Below are positions 10,069 through 21,927 of a DNA stretch of 64,000 bases, piece by piece. Under the pieces are notes generated by a model that saw nothing but the letters and a program-made list of their open reading frames with translations, had not been told where the DNA came from and did no database searches. Each line of letters opens with the position of its first letter. Position 1 is the first letter of the stretch. The stretch comes from Muraenolepis orangiensis (lineage: Eukaryota; Chordata; Actinopteri; Gadiformes; Muraenolepididae), in contig CM051016.1 in the NCBI GenBank assembly GCA_027704905.1, forward strand, positions 16,481,538 to 16,545,537, in the 5' to 3' direction. A program made the translations under genes and the position numbers.

Positions 10069-10700
10069 GGTCCACGCATGCACCACACACGTGGTGAAAA
10101 GGGCCCAACAACGCCTGTATTTCCTCAGGCGTCTGAAGAAATTCAGCATGGGCCCCGCATCCTGAGAACATTCTATAACGGCCCCATCTTGAGTGTTCTT
10201 ACAGGGTGTATCACCGCCTGGTACGGGAACTGCACCGCACTCGAGCGCTTCAAAGGGTGGTGCAGAGTGCAGACGGCCCAGTATATGGTTGGAGGTGAGC
10301 TCCCCTCCCTCCTGGATATATACAACCAGCGGTGCGTGGCTAAGGCCAAACGCATCATAAAAGACATTGCCCACCCCAGCCACGAACTGTACTCACTGTT
10401 ACCGTCAGGCAGGCGATACCGCAGTATCAAGTGCTGTACAAATAGACAGAAGATAGCTTCTACAGTCAGGCCATCAGGCTGCTGAACAAGGGTGTATAGC
10501 ATATAACAATGTATATTTTATTACATTGATTTATATATACATATTGCTCTTTTCTGTGCCGATATTTTGCATTTTATAAATTGCATTTATTCAATTTTTT
10601 ATCTTATTTTTATAACTGCTGTCTGTCGTCGGGTATTGCACATACGATTTTCACATCACTGCTTTATACTAAACTGAAGTGACAATAAACTTGACTTGAG
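10068..10700 (+). mobile_element. 5'-truncated non-LTR retrotransposon (LINE), C-terminal ORF2 and tail
   Basis: It reads THVVKRAQQ, FLRRLKKFSMGP, WYGNC and LLPSGRRYRS in shifting frames, then a 3' region with GTCTGTCGTCGGGTATTGCA and ends in AATAAACTTGACTTGA. The same 3' end occurs at about 960-1130 and 49470-49560, so these belong to one family. Frames are broken and the copy is inactive. Confidence 0.8.
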
Positions 10701-11400
10701 TTTGTCAACACCTAGTTTTGCCAAAGACAAAACAGCCGGTCGTTCTGACCGACCTGAGGGCAAAACGTACACATCCAAACATAACACATTTCGGTACAAA
10801 CGGAAAGCTTGGCAGACAAATGACCTCGGATGCCAGGACAACCGTACAATACCAGCAACCGATAGATGGCCTACCTGTCAGGTGCGTATGTCGACCTTCT
10901 CCACCGGCCGACCAAGAGGCAGAACAGGGTTTAGACTAATTGTCTGCTACACAGACAGCCGATCGTACGACGGCATGCTTACATTGGACCCAGTGTGACG
11001 GCAAGATGTTGCAGACGGACACATTTAGTTTTATATAACTCCGGCAGACAAAAGGGCCACTTTAACTCGACGCGTTACGATCGTACCGTCTCTGGTTAGA
11101 TTGCAGAACATCTGGAGTAGGTGTGGTTGGTTAAAGCAGCCTCAGTAATCAGTTAAAGCAGTTCCTCGCAGGACGCAGATTGATCGGATCCACTGTGGTC
11201 GGGCCACAAACGGACAACTTGAAGCCTCATGGCAAAATATGGATTTATCACGTGAACTCATCGCAATGGTAAAGAACCGCCTACCTAGGCTCAACATTCA
11301 CCCTAAAAACATGCAATTAATGCAGTTAATGAACCGTTTAACACAGTTAATACAAACTTCACATATTGATAACAAAAAAAACGGGTGAAAAACAAGAGGT
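10700..11400. other. Intergenic, no gene seen
   Basis: No coding homology, RNA gene or repeat boundary was recognised. Part of it may be further eroded retrotransposon sequence. Confidence 0.4.
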
Positions 11401-11414
11401 AACAAAATAAACAC

Positions 11415-12234
11415 TTTATTTCAGGAAATGTCAAATTATTCCTATGAATCTGAACATGCAGATGTATACAGTAGTATACCTAATCAGCTTAGCATGAAAC
11501 CAAAAACCACAGATTTATATAAGCTATAAAAGCAAGTAACTACCATGCTTTGATCACAGCAAACAAACCAATAAACACATTAACACCTAGGCAAACTAAT
11601 GAAATTACATGAATGTTTTAAAACAAAAATTATAATTCAGAGTTGTCAAATCTTAGCCAAATGTATGTTCTTTATTTCTTGCCTGTAGTCAAGCCAAACA
11701 AGCTGGATTTTTTCCCCACATCAATTTACCCAACTTAAATTGTCCACAATATACAAGTGACTAATATGCATCTAAATTATTTTAATACAGATGACAGCTG
11801 GAATATCATCAGTAGATCAAGGGAAACAAGCGAATGAACAAAACAAATACAATGTAAGATATACAAAATATATTACACCTTTGCTAAACAATAATACAAT
11901 CAAGGCACTTTAGGCTGTATTAAAGCAGAAAACAATCCAAAGATAAATAAAAACTCAATCTCAATCAGTAGTGCCAAAGTCTGGGTAACAGACGCTGTTC
12001 TCACATTTCACTAACTTCCCTAATTAAAACTCAGAGACTAGCCAGTGTGAAATGAATGGGTCTATCCGTTAAGACTAGTGTCAGTTTTCGTCACCACAGT
12101 AGGGACAGTTGGAGCCTACATTTCCATTCTTTGGTCCAGTTACACATCTTCCATTAGTCCTTAAATTACGACGCACACAGCTGTGTTTCCTCAAGGAGAA
12201 CATCCGGGGTGCCATGCAGCCACCTTGCCAACTT
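11415..12234 (-). other. senp2: Probable 3' untranslated region of the SENP2-like gene
   Basis: AT-rich sequence without coding signal follows the stop codon. AATAAA signals on the minus strand lie at 11671-11676 and 11415-11420, so the transcript could end about 560 or 820 nt after the stop. Inferred from position. Confidence 0.45.
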
Positions 12235-15200
12235 CTACAGTAGCTTTTGATTAAGAATTTCCCAAACCATGACCTTCCGAAATAGGGGCATGTGACACTG
12301 AAGAGAAAGAAGGGAGGAGAGAGACATGTTTAAAAACAACAAGTAACCTTGTTAGTAATCTTCTTATGGTAATGTGTGGGGAAACATTACAATATAGATA
12401 GAATTGCCCCATCTTGTACTCCTCTAGCCATCGATCGATAATATATATATATAAATATACATACATACACACACACACTGTACATCCAATCCAACTCCAT
12501 TTGAGATGGCTCAAAGCTGTAAACGGCAACCAGTTGTAAATCTGTGAACTTTCGGGTACTGTTCTTCTAAACCCACCTCATCAGGATATGCTCTGTATCA
12601 AAAAGCATAGATTATACTAAGACAAGTGTAGATCCCGCCCTATCCCGAGGAGGTGTGTGTAGAAGTCAAGTAACCGAATATTGGCACTTTGTTGCAACTC
12701 GTTGGGGTTTCCCACCAAAACATCCGTTAGAAGGTTCGAACCGTTTCCTATGGAGTGAGATGGCACCATGGCTAGCTAAAGAACCAGGTGGGGCAAAACC
12801 AGGTGCGGCAGTAGAGCTCAGGAGGTAGAGCGGTCGCCTCACAACCGGAAGGTTGCTGGTTCGATCCCCGGCTCCTCCGAGCAAAAACTGTCGGTGTCCT
12901 TGAGCAAGACACCCTAACTGCTCCTGACGTGCTGGCTGTCTCCTTGCATGACTCCGCCGTCGGTGGTTGAATGTGTGTGTGAATGTGAGGCATAACTTGT
13001 AAAGCGCTATATAAAAGCATCCATTACCATTATCAAAACATCACAGAACATTTACCTGTTTAAAAGTGAGGGGCCTTCCTTTGGATATGTAGTCTGCATA
13101 TTTACATGCAAAAATACCACAGTCATTGCCGTTCTTTTGCTGGGGAATCTCCTAGACATGTGAACATAAAAACGGGTCAGCTAAGACTTGAGAGAAGAGA
13201 CAGACAGGATATTTTATCAAGATGATTTGTGTGGATGTCAATTTGGAGGTCCATGGGAACCTACGGTGGTCCGCAAACTGCCAACGGTCCACCTGGAAGT
13301 GTCCAAGTCCCTTCCCTTCTTGACTTTGTGCTCCTCCCTCAAGAATAGCCTAGGGGAGAAAAGCAAGGATGTTGACTTTATTCAACGGCAAAACAAATGG
13401 TGGGATTTATATCGCTTATATATATATACACCCAGAACACAACCAGGGCATATATTTATGGTTGGCTTGCAAGCTGTAGTTAGGAAGCAGAGGGTCATTG
13501 CGACCCTAGACTCACAGTAAAAGACTGCAGATGTCATCATGCCTCTGTCCCATCGAGTCATACGACTTCACCGTTTGGCTTCGCAGATCTATCACCTAGA
13601 AGAAGAAGGCACAACAAATTGATCATACAAAAGGGTAGAGTAAAACCCAATGTCATGTCAAAACTTCAACTCAACAATGACATCACATAAAGTATAAAAT
13701 CCTCTTTACTAGATTACGAGATCATTTAATACGCCTTAGGCTATTTGCAACTACAGACCCCTTCCTCCCTTCAATTGTAAACGGCTTATATCATCTTATA
13801 ACATTTTGCATTTGTATCCTCACTATAGCCAAGATGTGTATTAAGTCACCAGATCGTGGCAACCCTTTTGGTTAATGTTTCTTTGACCTTTGATGACTTT
13901 CGCTATACAAGTAATGAACATCTCTCATTTCTCTGAAGCTGATTGCCAAAGGCTGCCAGTGTGTCTCCCGATGACCATGCTCCATCAAACCAAATGCTTT
14001 GCCCACATGAAATGTCATGAAAGCAATACTTTCATGACTTTCTCAGGCACTACATTGGAAATCTCCTCAGCCATTTTGGTTTCCGAGTGCCCCGACTTAC
14101 AGCCATCGCCCAGTGGATGTTGAGATGAAGTGGCACTAGTATGAGGTCATGGAGGAAGAGGTCCACCCCCTTGGTCCAGCGCTTCACGGCCCAGTGGCCT
14201 CCAGCCTGCCCGGCCTCCCCACCACGCAGCTTGGGAAGGAAGAAGGTGCTGAAGCAGTAGACCCGCAGACCAGGCACTACCTGGTTGGACGAGCGCTCCA
14301 TGACCAGGGAGAGGTAGAAGTTGATCACCTGAGAGGAAGATATACACTGAGGAGCGTCTAGCAGCATAGTATCTTGGCCTGAGCTTGGCTTGCCCACCAT
14401 TCCCCCTCTGCTTAAAACAACTTAAAAAGTGTTTCAAGCAATGTGCTCCAAATGATATAGGACATTTAAACAGGGAAAATCACTTCGAGACAGGTCTCAT
14501 TTTTTTCAGTGAGCCCTGTATAATACACTGGGACACCGTAGACCAAGTAATCAAATTATAAAAATCCAAAAGTCTAAATACAATTGTTAAATGCACTGGA
14601 ATGATTAGAAAGCCGATTGTATGGTGAACAACAGCAACTACATGCAGGCCAACCGGACGATTGACAGGTTCCGCCGCTGGGCCTCACAAGCACAGGTACC
14701 TCGTCGTTGAGCCAACTGCCCTCCCGGAGAGTGGCCAGGTCTCTCTGCGTGATGCGCAGCTTGAAGGCCGAACTCAACACAAGGTTAGGGTCACTCTGGG
14801 TCAAGGCTGCACTCACTTCCGCTGACATGTCCTGGACACACAATGAACACATTGTTCACACACCACACCTGAACAATTACAAATAAAAGAAACACACGAG
14901 CAGGTGTTTCATTTTATTCTATCCTTTATTTACAACAGGGAGTCTCATTGAGATTGTGGTCTTCTGTATACAGAACAAGCACAACAGTCAATGCATACAG
15001 TACAAATTCAGCAGCTACACAGTACAACAGATACACACATTGCACAGATAAACCGCGCTTAACGTTTAAGATGTGACGACTGCGTAATATTTCCAACCCG
15101 ATTTGCCCAACTCTGTTATTAAGTTTTAAGTGGTTTATCCTGCACTATAAAACAATTTGTAGCATGAATAGTTTTTATAAAGAGAGAGTAGAGAGGAACT

Positions 15201-18200
15201 ACACCGCTAAATACTGTGTCGGCTCTGACCTTAGTGAGTCGGGGCAGGTCCTCGCTGCCCTGCCACGTGAGGCTAGTTTGTGTCTGGGTTTGGTCGCTCT
15301 GCTGGGTCAACGCTGTGGTCTCTCGGTCCACCAGATTGAGGCGCCTAGCCACCTCAGTGGACAGGTCCACTGAGTCAGACGGATGGTTCTGGTTGGATGA
15401 CTGGGAGAAGACGTACCACGTCGAGACTTGTCGATTCCCGTATTTTCGATTCTTACTAGACACACTTTGTAAAGGTGAATGAGATTGTTACCTTTGCACA
15501 TCCGACATGTGGCTTAACCTGGAACGCTCCATTGAATGTCTTAGTGTATACAACGTCAGGCCTCCTGTGGACAGTCATTTTTACAAGTGGGTAAAAATAC
15601 AAAAGCATTCATCGGAATGCTAGCGGACAAGTCATTTTAAGAACAAACCTGTCCTTGACTTCCTTAGTTGCAGAAGCATTTCTCCATGAGTATGCACTTG
15701 GGGTAGCTGTAGAACAGAATAATCTGGGCTTTAGTAAGTGCTTAGATAAACACATGTCCTGCAGCAATATCGATAAATGTATAGGTTACATCACAGCTAT
15801 CCGGGTCTCATATTGGTTGTACACATTTAATTTCTCCATTGTAACAACAAATTGTGAGGATTGAATCCTCTTTATTGGTCACATACATGTAAACATACAG
15901 TGAAATGTGTTCTCTGCATTTAATCCATCCTAGTATTAGGAGCAGCGCCCGGGGAGCAGTTAGGGTGTCTTCCTCAAGGACAGACAGTTTTTGCTTGGAG
16001 GAGCCGGGGATCGAACCAGCAACCTTCCGGTTGTGAGGCGACCGCTCTGCCTCCTGAGCTATACTGCCGCCCTTACTCATTGGTAATTCGACAACACTTC
16101 AAAGCGAGTTTGAGTGAATGCACCTACATAGCACCTCAACATTACAACTTACTGCACCATATACATAGAAACAAAACAAGACTCTCTGAAACTCCTGTTA
16201 ACAGAACACTCGGATGAGAACAGAGATGTTTACCTGAAATAGATCCAGTCTTTCTGGGCATGGAGTCGAAGGCTCTGACATAACTTCCTGGTCTGTGATC
16301 ACCCTGGAGAGGTGAACCGCTGGAAAGGAAATGCGGGAACAAAGAGTTTAACAAAAAATATATATATATAAAAAAGTGCAAAGACAAGAAAACAGCAGTA
16401 CTTTACGATTTGAGTCACGCAAAGTTTTACACTCACTCTTGGGGCTTTGCTCTGTTGAAAGGCAGTGGTTGACTTTTGCTGTATTTCTCCGTCACCACCA
16501 TCTCCAACAGACGCCGGTAATGCTCCATATCATTCTGCTTTATGGCCTAGGGGACAAAACACATGACCACCGGCTGGCAATGCAACAGCCCGACGACGAC
16601 GTGGACGCCACAAGCTGGAACGTGAGTCGAGGCAAAGCTAACGGACACCCTTACCTCTTCCACGGCGAGACTGGGTTTGAAGCAACGGCTGGGTCCAAAA
16701 AAAATGTGCGAGAGGTCCGCATTGGCGGACGCCCCTCCGAGGCCCACACCCAGGGCAGACCTGGAGGCCAACGGCTGCAGAGAACCTTGGTCTTTTCCTC
16801 CGTCGCAAATGGCCCCCGACTGCCCTGCTCCACTGGATGCAGTCAAGAGTAATCGTTTTCCATTACAAATCTAGAACTTTACACCTTGTTTTGATCAGAT
16901 ATTAGTATTCCATGACCTAACCACTTGCCTGCATTTCCTGATTGAGAGAGGCGAGGAGCTGGGGAAAGAGGTCCTACCTCCCCTGTCCCTCTCGTTAGGT
17001 CCTGACTTATCTGCATAGCAAACAATAATACAATTTTTGCCAGGTACGCTTGCACATACAAATAGGAATCATTTCCTATATGCTGGTGCAGTACAGGAAC
17101 AGAGATACACAATGCGGTGTACAAGGCCATTACATAAATATATGTATACAATATAGACATATACTGTATGAAGGAGGTCAGTGACCATGGTTATGGACAA
17201 AGTATTTGGGGGTTGGTGGGAACACAATGACAGGATTCTCCAAACAGGGGTTGAGTGGTGAAGGCTAATAGAGCCCGACCGTAGAATATCTTTGATAAGA
17301 CCTATAGGGAGGTGTTTTAACTCAAAAGGAGGAGTCTGCGACTGCCCTTCTCCAGGCTTTATTTTCATACATACCCATCCTCCTCCATTCAGAGCCGGTC
17401 AGCCATGACGTGTGGAGCTCATCTATACCCATTAGGGTTACCTGTTGGTCCTGCAGGAAGAGAAAATACACAATAACAACACAGAACAACAAGGGGGGAC
17501 AAAGGTAAACACGGAATAAGATGGTGAGCCTCTTGGGGTTCGTTGAGTGCTAGGTCATGATCATCATTAACACACCTGGGATTCTTCATATCGTCTATAG
17601 GCGTCACTGTTTTGTGTGTTTTGCGGATTCTGTAGTCTAAACAGGCCGGCGACCCCTGCCACGGTCTTCTTGACGAAGCTTAACACGACATCTGAAAATA
17701 AAATTCACAACACGGGGCATTTGTATATACAATCCTGCGGTTGATTTGAGTGTTATGTTGGTGAATGACTATGCATATACGGAGGCAAGCTCAGGAGGTA
17801 GAGCGGTTTGCCTGGTTCGACCCACCCCGGTTCCTCCTAGTCAAGTGTCGGTCTCCCTGAGCAAGACACCCTAACGAACCCTAGCTCCCGACGAGCTGGC
17901 AGTCTCCTTGCACGGCAGACATCGCCGTCGGTGGTGGGTGAATGTGCGGCAATGATTGTAAAAGCTATTTAAAAAACGCACTCAATTGACCATTTACATA
18001 GACAACTAAAAGAAACCTAGTTTACAAACCTATCTTGCGACGCTTGGCCTCCCGTTGCTCGGCCTGGCCGGCGCCGTTGGAAACATGAACACTGAAACAC
18101 AATCAAGACATATGATCAACGGCAGGACGACAGTAGCCAACGCCAAGCTTTAATACAACAAACCCATTTGCTATCGGGACCGCTAGCCAATATTAGGCTG

Positions 18201-18464
18201 ATCTTGCGAATCTTACGACGTAAAGCAAGTAGTCGGCTTCAGTGTCAGTGAAGTGGCTGAACGCAGAGGGCGAAGCCATCGCACCACCGACCTCTGATAG
18301 TGGCGTTTGGCCGGTCTAGCGTGGCTCTCAGGTCGGCGCGTCTCCGCTCCCTCTCCCCTCCGCCCGGGTACCTGCGCACTCCTACGGTCGGGCCACTCAG
18401 CGGGACGGTGGTCCTTTACGGGCTCAAAAAGAGACGATAGTCCATCGACTATCCATCCGTACAT
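12235..18464 (-). CDS. senp2: SENP2-type SUMO-specific cysteine protease
   Basis: Processes SUMO precursors and removes SUMO from proteins, usually at the nuclear envelope and pore. I assign 17 exons: 18217-18464, 18030-18091, 17576-17691, 17375-17441, 16978-17010, 16655-16824, 16437-16546, 16234-16319, 15649-15706, 15492-15518 (27 nt, optional), 15230-15455, 14700-14831, 14101-14328, 13516-13595, 13265-13349, 13056-13151 and 12235-12297. They join in frame to about 628 residues (human SENP2 has 589). The N-terminus MYGWIVDGLSSLF resembles SENP2, not SENP1. The C-terminal protease domain is intact: SAFKLRITQRDLATL, WLNDE, VINFYLSLVMERS, VKRWTKGVDLF, the catalytic His in NIHWAM, Asp in SYDSMGQ, and Cys in IPQQKNGNDCGIFACKYADY. 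The end PLFRKVMVWEIL favours SENP2 over SENP1. N-terminal exon edges, especially 15230-15706 and 16655-16824, are less certain than the protease exons. Confidence 0.88.
12804..13030 (+). mobile_element. tRNA-derived SINE
   Basis: The head reads GTAGAGCTCAGGAGGTAGAG with box B GGTTCGATCCC, then GTGTCCTTGAGCAAGACACC and the tail GTAAAGCGCTATATAAAAGC. It lies in the last intron of the SENP2-like gene. Confidence 0.85.
15858..16076 (-). mobile_element. tRNA-derived SINE
   Basis: Same family as 12804-13030, in the opposite orientation. The head is intact with box B (GGTTCGATCCCCGGCTCC on the minus strand), and the other end reads TTATTGGTCACATACATG on the plus strand. Located in a SENP2-like intron. 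Confidence 0.85.
17778..17990 (+). mobile_element. tRNA-derived SINE, diverged
   Basis: Shares AGCTCAGGAGGTAGAGCGG, TGGTTCGACCC and the body GAGCAAGACACCCTAACG with the other copies. It contains small deletions in the head. Confidence 0.75.
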
Positions 18465-18860
18465 CCCAGAAAGATGGGAGAAAACAGAAACTCGCTCCTC
18501 TATTCGGGCCAGGTCTAATTCCCCCCCCCAAGTGTCCAAGAGAACCCCAAAACAACCTGCGACGCCACGTTAGCTTAGCTACCCGGACTAGTCTTGTTGA
18601 AATAGATAGGACGTGCGTCACGAGCGAGTATAACAAAAAGTCAACGAGGGCGGGGTGGGCGGGGGCTCCAATCTGGTCCAATAGAAACCAGCGAACCTTC
18701 AATGGTCAATGTCATTGGTTGTCGGCGCGTATGTATAATAAGCACAGCCAATCACGGGTCAGATAACTGTTTGCGCTGAACATTACGCCTCTTTCGTGAT
18801 TACGTCATAGAACACCACCCCCCCCCCCCCACACACACACAGTATATTATTAAGTTATTG
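18465..18860 (-). promoter_or_regulatory. senp2: Promoter region of the SENP2-like gene (inferred)
   Basis: This interval lies directly upstream of the start codon and is richer in GC than its surroundings. It holds several CCAAT/ATTGG motifs near 18680-18760. There is no TATA box. No transcription start can be fixed from sequence alone. Confidence 0.35.
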
Positions 18861-18965
18861 AGTGTGTTGTGTTTTTGTCCCTGACCGGCCCACTCTCCAG
18901 GAAGGGGGGGGGATGTTAATTGAACAGATGTTAATTGATGCAATACAATTTAGACCCACCAATTT

Positions 18966-19947
18966 CAGTGGCGTTTTCTCCCGGAGGCCAAGGGAAGCCA
19001 GGCTTCCCCTGTTTTTTCGGATTGTAGTTATAATTTTAATAAATAAATAAAAACACTTTTTTTCGGTAATTCCCCTTTGCTGTGTGTTGCTGCCGGACCG
19101 TCTCTCCCCCATTCTCATTGAGTATTTTACAAAGAGTGAAACAAACAGCGCCCCTCTAGATAAATTGCATTCACTGTTGCGAGAGGAGGCCAGCCGAATC
19201 GGGCTTCCCTTGGTGAAAAAAATGGAGGGATTGTCCCGGATTGACCAATCAGATGAGGCTCACGTCATGCCCCTGCCAACCTGTGATTGGTCAGGGCCAT
19301 GCCAAGGGAAGCCAGCCGCCTCTGGCTTCCCTTTGCGATTTGATTGGATTGTGAGGCAAGGGAATCCCTTGCCTCACAATCCAATCAAATCACATCAACA
19401 TCAGTTCGTAGTACGTAGTACTGTAACTGTCATCATCGCCGTTAGAAAGTATCAAGCAAATTAAGCATTATGGAGGGTGGAGATTTGGAGTACTTAATCA
19501 AACATAACTTTACTAAACTTCCGCTACAGCAGCAACTAAAAATGTAATCAGATGACAGGCCCATGCCCACACTCGAGCTGTGTACACAGAGGAAAAAGGG
19601 ATACTTTGATGTGAACGTAAAACTTTAAAGGTCTCCTTTTTTAGTTTGTGAATGAATGCTTCTTTTTATTCATTACCGAATCTGCACTGCGATGTGAGCG
19701 GCTGGTTATGCATTTGGGGGGGGGGGGGGGGGGAATGCTTAAATTAATAAGACGAGAGAGTTTTGGCTGGAGAGTGCGTGCGGACCTGTCGGTTAGATAA
19801 CAGGCGTGTGCAAGTCCTGCATCTGTATGATACAACTGTGTAAAATGATACCGGGCGCTGTAATCACTCATCTGGTTACGTTATTGACCACCCCACCGAC
19901 CCAAAAAAACTGGCTTCCCCTAAATCGTTCCCCACGCCACGCTACTG
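18966..19947. mobile_element. Non-autonomous hAT element with 8-bp target duplication
   Basis: ACCAATTT is present at both 18958-18965 and 19948-19955, exactly flanking the element. The ends are CAGTGGCGT on the left and, inverted on the right, CAGTAGCGTGGCGT. GGGAAGCC motifs recur in both orientations inside. There is no transposase. A 27-bp perfect hairpin lies at 19337-19391, and a poly-G run at about 19717-19733. Confidence 0.7.
19337..19391. repeat. Perfect 27-bp inverted repeat with 1-nt spacer
   Basis: Arm 1 (19337-19363) begins GATTTGATTGGATTG and ends AAGGGA. After a single A, the exact reverse complement follows at 19365-19391. It lies within the non-autonomous hAT element. Confidence 0.9.
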
Positions 19948-19955
19948 ACCAATTT

Positions 19956-21295
19956 ACATTAGTCATTTAGCAGACGCTTTTATCCAAACCAACTTACAAT
20001 AGTGTGTTTCAACAAAGGTGAGAGAACTCGTCACCAGAAGTCTAAAGTGCATTTCATTTCTGTGTGTAAGGGAAAGTGTAAGGGAAAAAGTACAATAAGT
20101 TGGCAAACAATATCTACCTATCTATAATATGTAATCTACTTTTGACTAACTTAGCGCTACGAGGAAGGATCCGGGAAGTGTCTCCTGAAGAGATGGGTTT
20201 TAAGCCTGCGGTGGAAGATGGGGAGTGACTCTGCAGCTGTGACCTCCGTGGGGAGTTTGTTCCACCAAATTGTGGCCAGGACGGAGAAGAGCCGTGACCG
20301 CGTAGATCGGCCACACGGCCCGAAGAAGCCGAGCGAAGTGGATGGGTTGGGATGTAGGCCTTGACCATTGCCTGGAGGTAGGATGGAGCAGTACCTTTTA
20401 CTGCCTTGTAGGCTAGCACCAAGGTCGTGAACTGGATGCAAGCAGCTACAGGTAGCCAGTGTGGAGTACAAAGGAGGGTACATGTGTGGGAGTACTTGGG
20501 GCGGTTAAACACAAGGCGAGCTGCAGCTTTCTGAATGAGCTCCAGGGGCCTGATGGCAAATGCCGGGGCGCCAGCAAGGAGGGAGTTGTAGTAGTCCAGC
20601 CGGGAGATGACAAGAGCCTGGATGAGCACTGCGCAGCCTTTTCAGTGAGAAAAGGCTGATGATGTAGAGGAGAAATCTGCAGGAGCGTGTCACCGATGCA
20701 ATGTTTGCCGAGAACAACAGTTGGTCATCCAGGGTCACACCCAGATTCCTTGGGGTCCGAGTAGGTGTCACCACAGCATCATCAATGATGACAGCCAGGT
20801 CTCGGTGCGGACAGCCCTTTGCCGGGAAGAACACTAGCTCAGTCTTGTCCAGGTGGATCTTTAGGTGGTGCATCGACATCCACTTTGAGAGGTCTGCTAA
20901 GCACGCGGCAATGCGTGTTTCCACTTGCGTGTCCGAGGGGGGAAACAACATGAGTTGGGTGTCGTCAGCATAGCAGTGGTAGGATAAGCCATGGGAGTGG
21001 ATAACAGGACCAAGGGACGTTGTGTAGAGGGAGAAGAGAAGAGGACCCAGGACCGATCCTTGTGGAACCCCAGTAGTCAGTCGGCGTGGTTCCGACACAG
21101 ACCCTCCCAGTGCCACCTGGTAGGAGCGACCCGTCAGGTAGGATGCAAACAAGGCGAGAGCAGAGCCCAAGACACCCATCCCCTCAAGGGTGGAGAGGAG
21201 AATCTGGTGGTTCACAGTGTCGAATGCTGCAGACAGGTCCAGGAGTATCAGGACCGAGGAGAGCAAATTTAGCAGCCTAGACACTATCCTGCCTG
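19956..21295 (-). mobile_element. L2-type LINE, 5'-truncated and frameshifted
   Basis: The minus strand encodes reverse transcriptase motifs: LLDLSAAFDTVNHQILLSTL, TGVPQGSVLGPLLFSLY, and YADDTQL. A second frame then gives the thumb and C-terminal part (RLDYYNSLLAG, RLVFNRPKYSH). A frameshift near 20600 breaks the ORF. The 3' end carries the fish L2 tail, GGATAAAAGCGTCTGCTAAATGAC on the minus strand. It starts immediately at the right end of the hAT element at 18966-19947. Confidence 0.88.
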
Positions 21296-21599
21296 TACCT
21301 TTATGACTAACAATTACTCAGCCATGTGTTCATACTGTACCAGCATAATTTAAAGTTTAATCTAGTCCCCCCACCCAATTCCCATAGGCACCCATTCAAA
21401 AACACAGGTTAAAATATTGCTTTAAAGAGTAATTACAAATAGTAGATATTTAGAATATTTTGCAGTGGATAAATCACATACATCAGGAAGCCATGGCATG
21501 CAACCAAATACTGAACATGAGTTAATGTGGGCTTGCCATGACAAGGGGTATGAATACTTATACAATGAATATTTTCATTCATTTTCATTTCACACACGA

Positions 21600-21927
21600 A
21601 AATAAGTTTTTTTAGATGGCAATTATTAATTATTTATTTAAGTAGAAAAATTGTTAAAAAACATAAATCAAGTGTTTCACACTAGTGCATTTACACAATT
21701 ACTAGTTGTATTGATCTTGTTACTCAAGTGCAGCCACAATATATTTATAACACATTTACACATGTATTGAAATACTTACAACCAATAAACATGTATATAC
21801 ACAGAACACAAAACATTATAAAAAGGGTATAAAAATAGCAAGCAACACTACTTAAAAACGGTTAAAAACACCCGAACACACCCGAACACATCCTTCAACA
21901 CCCGAAAAAAATACATCCTTCAACATC
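21600..21927 (-). other. pcnt: pcnt 3' untranslated region (inferred)
   Basis: The stretch downstream of the pcnt stop is AT-rich and has no coding signal. An AATAAA polyadenylation signal on the minus strand lies at 21633-21638, about 290 nt past the stop. The end of the transcript is inferred from this signal only. Confidence 0.45.

Noticed and set aside
12804..12880. Possible functional tRNA gene
   Set aside because: The box A and B-like sequence is followed by a long shared body and recurs at several sites, so it is a SINE head; no clean cloverleaf.
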